A DNA stretch of 64,000 nucleotides. Source: Seohaeicola zhoushanensis (GTDB taxonomy: Bacteria; Pseudomonadota; Alphaproteobacteria; Rhodobacterales; Rhodobacteraceae). The notes beneath the pieces are model-generated. The model saw only the letters and a program-made list of their open reading frames with translations. It was not told the origin of the DNA and did no database searches. The translations under genes were made by a program, and so were the position numbers. Numbering within the stretch: the stretch's first letter is position 1; every line of letters begins with the position of its first letter. The stretch lies in the NCBI RefSeq assembly GCF_014656415.1, contig NZ_BNCJ01000004.1, positions 124,001-188,000 on the forward strand, given 5' to 3'. Below, piece after piece: positions 62,682 to 64,000 of the stretch.

Positions 62682-64000
62682 TCAGGCGCCGGGGTTGCAT
62701 TGCCCGAGGTCGCCGCCGGCGAACATCGGGTGGTCGGGCGCATATTCGACCTGCGCGCGGGGCGTGACTTCCACCACTTCCAGCGCGTCATACTCGTTGG
62801 CCGGGCTCTCCTTGCCCTTCATGACCAGCACGTCTTTGAAGCACTGGTGGTCATCGGCGCGATACAGCGTCGGACCGTTGCCCAGGCCGTCGAACTCGAA
62901 GCCTTCGAGGGCCTCGGCCACGGCGCAGGGGTTGAACGAGCCGGCCCGTTCGACGGCATCCGCATAGAGCAGGGTCTGCGCATAGCAGGTCTGCGCGGCG
63001 TTCGACGGCGGGAAGCCATACTTGGCGCCGAAGGCCTTGACGAAGGCCTGGGTGCCGGCATCCTGCAGCGTCCACGACCAGTTGGTCGATCCGAACACGC
63101 CCTTGATGTTGGCGCCGGCGCCCTTGGCCATCAGCTCCGAATACAGCGGAACCACGACCTCGAACTGCTTGCCGTTGGCCATCTTGTCGCGCAGGCCGAA
63201 CTGCACGGCCTGGGTCAGCGAGTTGACCATGTTTCCGCCGTAGTGGTTCAGGATCAGCACGTCTGCGCCCGAGTTCAGCACCGGCGCGATATAGGCCGAG
63301 AAGTCGGTCGCGGCGAGCGGGGTCAGCACGTTGTTGACGGTCTGCCAGCCCAGCGCCTCGGTGGCGGCCTGGATCGACTCCTGCTGGGTCCAGCCCCAGG
63401 TGTAGTCGGCGGTCAGGTGATAGGCCTTGCGGTCCGAGCCGTAGGCCTTCTGAAGCACCGGCGCCAGCGCGGCGCCCGACATGTAGGCGTTGAAGAAGTG
63501 GCGGAAACCGTTCTTCTTCTTGTCCTTGCCGGTGGTGTCGTTCGAGTGGGTCAGACCCGCCATGAAGATGATGCCGGCTTCCTGGCAAAGGCCCTGAACA
63601 GCCACGGCGACGCCCGAGGAGGAGCCACCCGAGATCATGATCGCGCCGTCTTTTTCGATCATCGACTTGGCCGATGCGCGTGCAGCGTCAGATTTGGTCT
63701 GGGTGTCGCCGGTGACGAACTTCACCTGCTTGCCGAGGATGCCGTTGCCCTTGAGCGCCTTCGAGGAGAAGGTGTCCAGGCAGCCGCCACCGTTGTTCAG
63801 GTGCTCGACGGCGAGTTCGAAGGCGCGCAGTTCGTCCATGCCCTCGTCGGCATAGGGACCGGTCTGCGGAACGTTGAAGCCAAGCGTGACCGTGCCTCCG
63901 GTCGGCTCGTTGGTAAAGGCTGCGGCGGAAGACGCCGTGAAGATCGTCGGTAGCGCCAGCCCGGCCCCGGCGACAGCGCCGGTCCGCAGCACGCCACGAC
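62682..64000 (-). CDS. ABC-type substrate-binding protein (HAAT family), 5'-truncated by window edge
   Basis: A periplasmic substrate-binding protein of the branched-chain/amide-type family. The frame is open to the end of the window; the visible part begins with R-G-V-L-R-T-G-A-V-A-G-A-G-L, consistent with a Tat-like signal, so only the first few residues are missing. Segments TLGFNVPQTGPYADEGMDELRAFELAVEHLNNGG, ISGGSSSGVAVAVQGLCQEAGIIFMAG and YTWGWTQQESIQ identify the fold. It feeds LivHMGF encoded downstream. The ligand (amino acid, urea-like or amide) is not resolved. Confidence 0.87.
   Translation of the reverse strand, partial: RGVLRTGAVAGAGLALPTIFTASSAAAFTNEPTGGTVTLGFNVPQTGPYADEGMDELRAFELAVEHLNNGGGCLDTFSSKALKGNGILGKQVKFVTGDTQTKSDAARASAKSMIEKDGAIMISGGSSSGVAVAVQGLCQEAGIIFMAGLTHSNDTTGKDKKKNGFRHFFNAYMSGAALAPVLQKAYGSDRKAYHLTADYTWGWTQQESIQAATEALGWQTVNNVLTPLAATDFSAYIAPVLNSGADVLILNHYGGNMVNSLTQAVQFGLRDKMANGKQFEVVVPLYSELMAKGAGANIKGVFGSTNWSWTLQDAGTQAFVKAFGAKYGFPPSNAAQTCYAQTLLYADAVERAGSFNPCAVAEALEGFEFDGLGNGPTLYRADDHQCFKDVLVMKGKESPANEYDALEVVEVTPRAQVEYAPDHPMFAGGDLGQCNPGA

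Overview
This window is high-GC alphaproteobacterial chromosome, most likely from a member of the Rhodobacterales (Paracoccaceae/Roseobacteraceae). Pointers are the SoxRSVWXYZACD gene order, the NDUFA12-type complex I accessory gene beside an mlaD gene and a DUF2155 gene, the argD-argF pair, the clpP-clpX pair, a Zur-controlled znu locus and dense -1/-4 nt gene overlaps. No rRNA, tRNA, transposase, integrase or CRISPR array was seen. Genes cover nearly all of the window. The first gene (argD) and the last (a branched-chain-type substrate-binding protein) run off the ends.

Layout. 1-11162 is housekeeping: arginine synthesis (argD', argF), the helicase gene hrpB, a phosphonate-binding-like protein, two TerB-like genes flanking an esterase, a NicO-type Ni/Co exporter with its DUF1007 partner, pyrG and secG. 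11275-12877 is a compact three-gene cobalt-type nitrile hydratase operon. 12874-18993 holds a phosphatase-like protein, a DUF3303 protein, an SDR, a luciferase-like monooxygenase, and a fused alpha-beta 2-oxoacid dehydrogenase E1 translationally coupled to a malonyltransferase-like gene. 19180-27874 is a chemotaxis operon: periplasmic PDC protein, MCP, CheD, STAS protein, CheY, CheA, CheW, CheR (frameshifted at a G8 tract), a second CheY and an unknown small protein. 27997-38814 is metabolic and housekeeping (apt, lysE-type exporter, mtnP, flavin reductase, GNAT, EcsC, NUDIX, DUF1178, SDR, lysC, ptsP), with an AT-richer acyltransferase gene between lysC and ptsP.

38815-39254 is a gene-free stretch with three DnaA-box-like 9-mers. 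39255-42310 is the zinc uptake locus znuBC-zur / znuA around a perfect Zur-box palindrome. 42768-51554 is a sulfur-oxidation locus (soxT-like transporter, soxR, a heme-binding protein, soxS, soxV, soxW, soxXYZA, soxCD) in which soxB and soxEFGH are absent. A strong terminator and an operator-like repeat stand where soxB is normally found. 51869-58160 carries clpP, clpX, a RidA protein, ndufa12, mlaD, DUF2155, aat and accBC. 58761-64000 is a liv-type ABC uptake operon on the minus strand.

How the genes work together. SoxXA would load thiosulfate onto SoxYZ, and SoxCD would oxidise the bound sulfane sulfur. SoxS, SoxV and SoxW keep SoxY reduced, but the SoxB hydrolase step has to come from elsewhere or is absent. 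The chemotaxis set has a CheR-tethering pentapeptide on the MCP, yet its CheR is out of frame as read and no cheB is present in the window. The most interesting observations are the soxB-less Sox locus, the homopolymer tracts in and before the chemotaxis operon, the DnaA-box cluster, and an orphan minus-strand terminator downstream of znuA.
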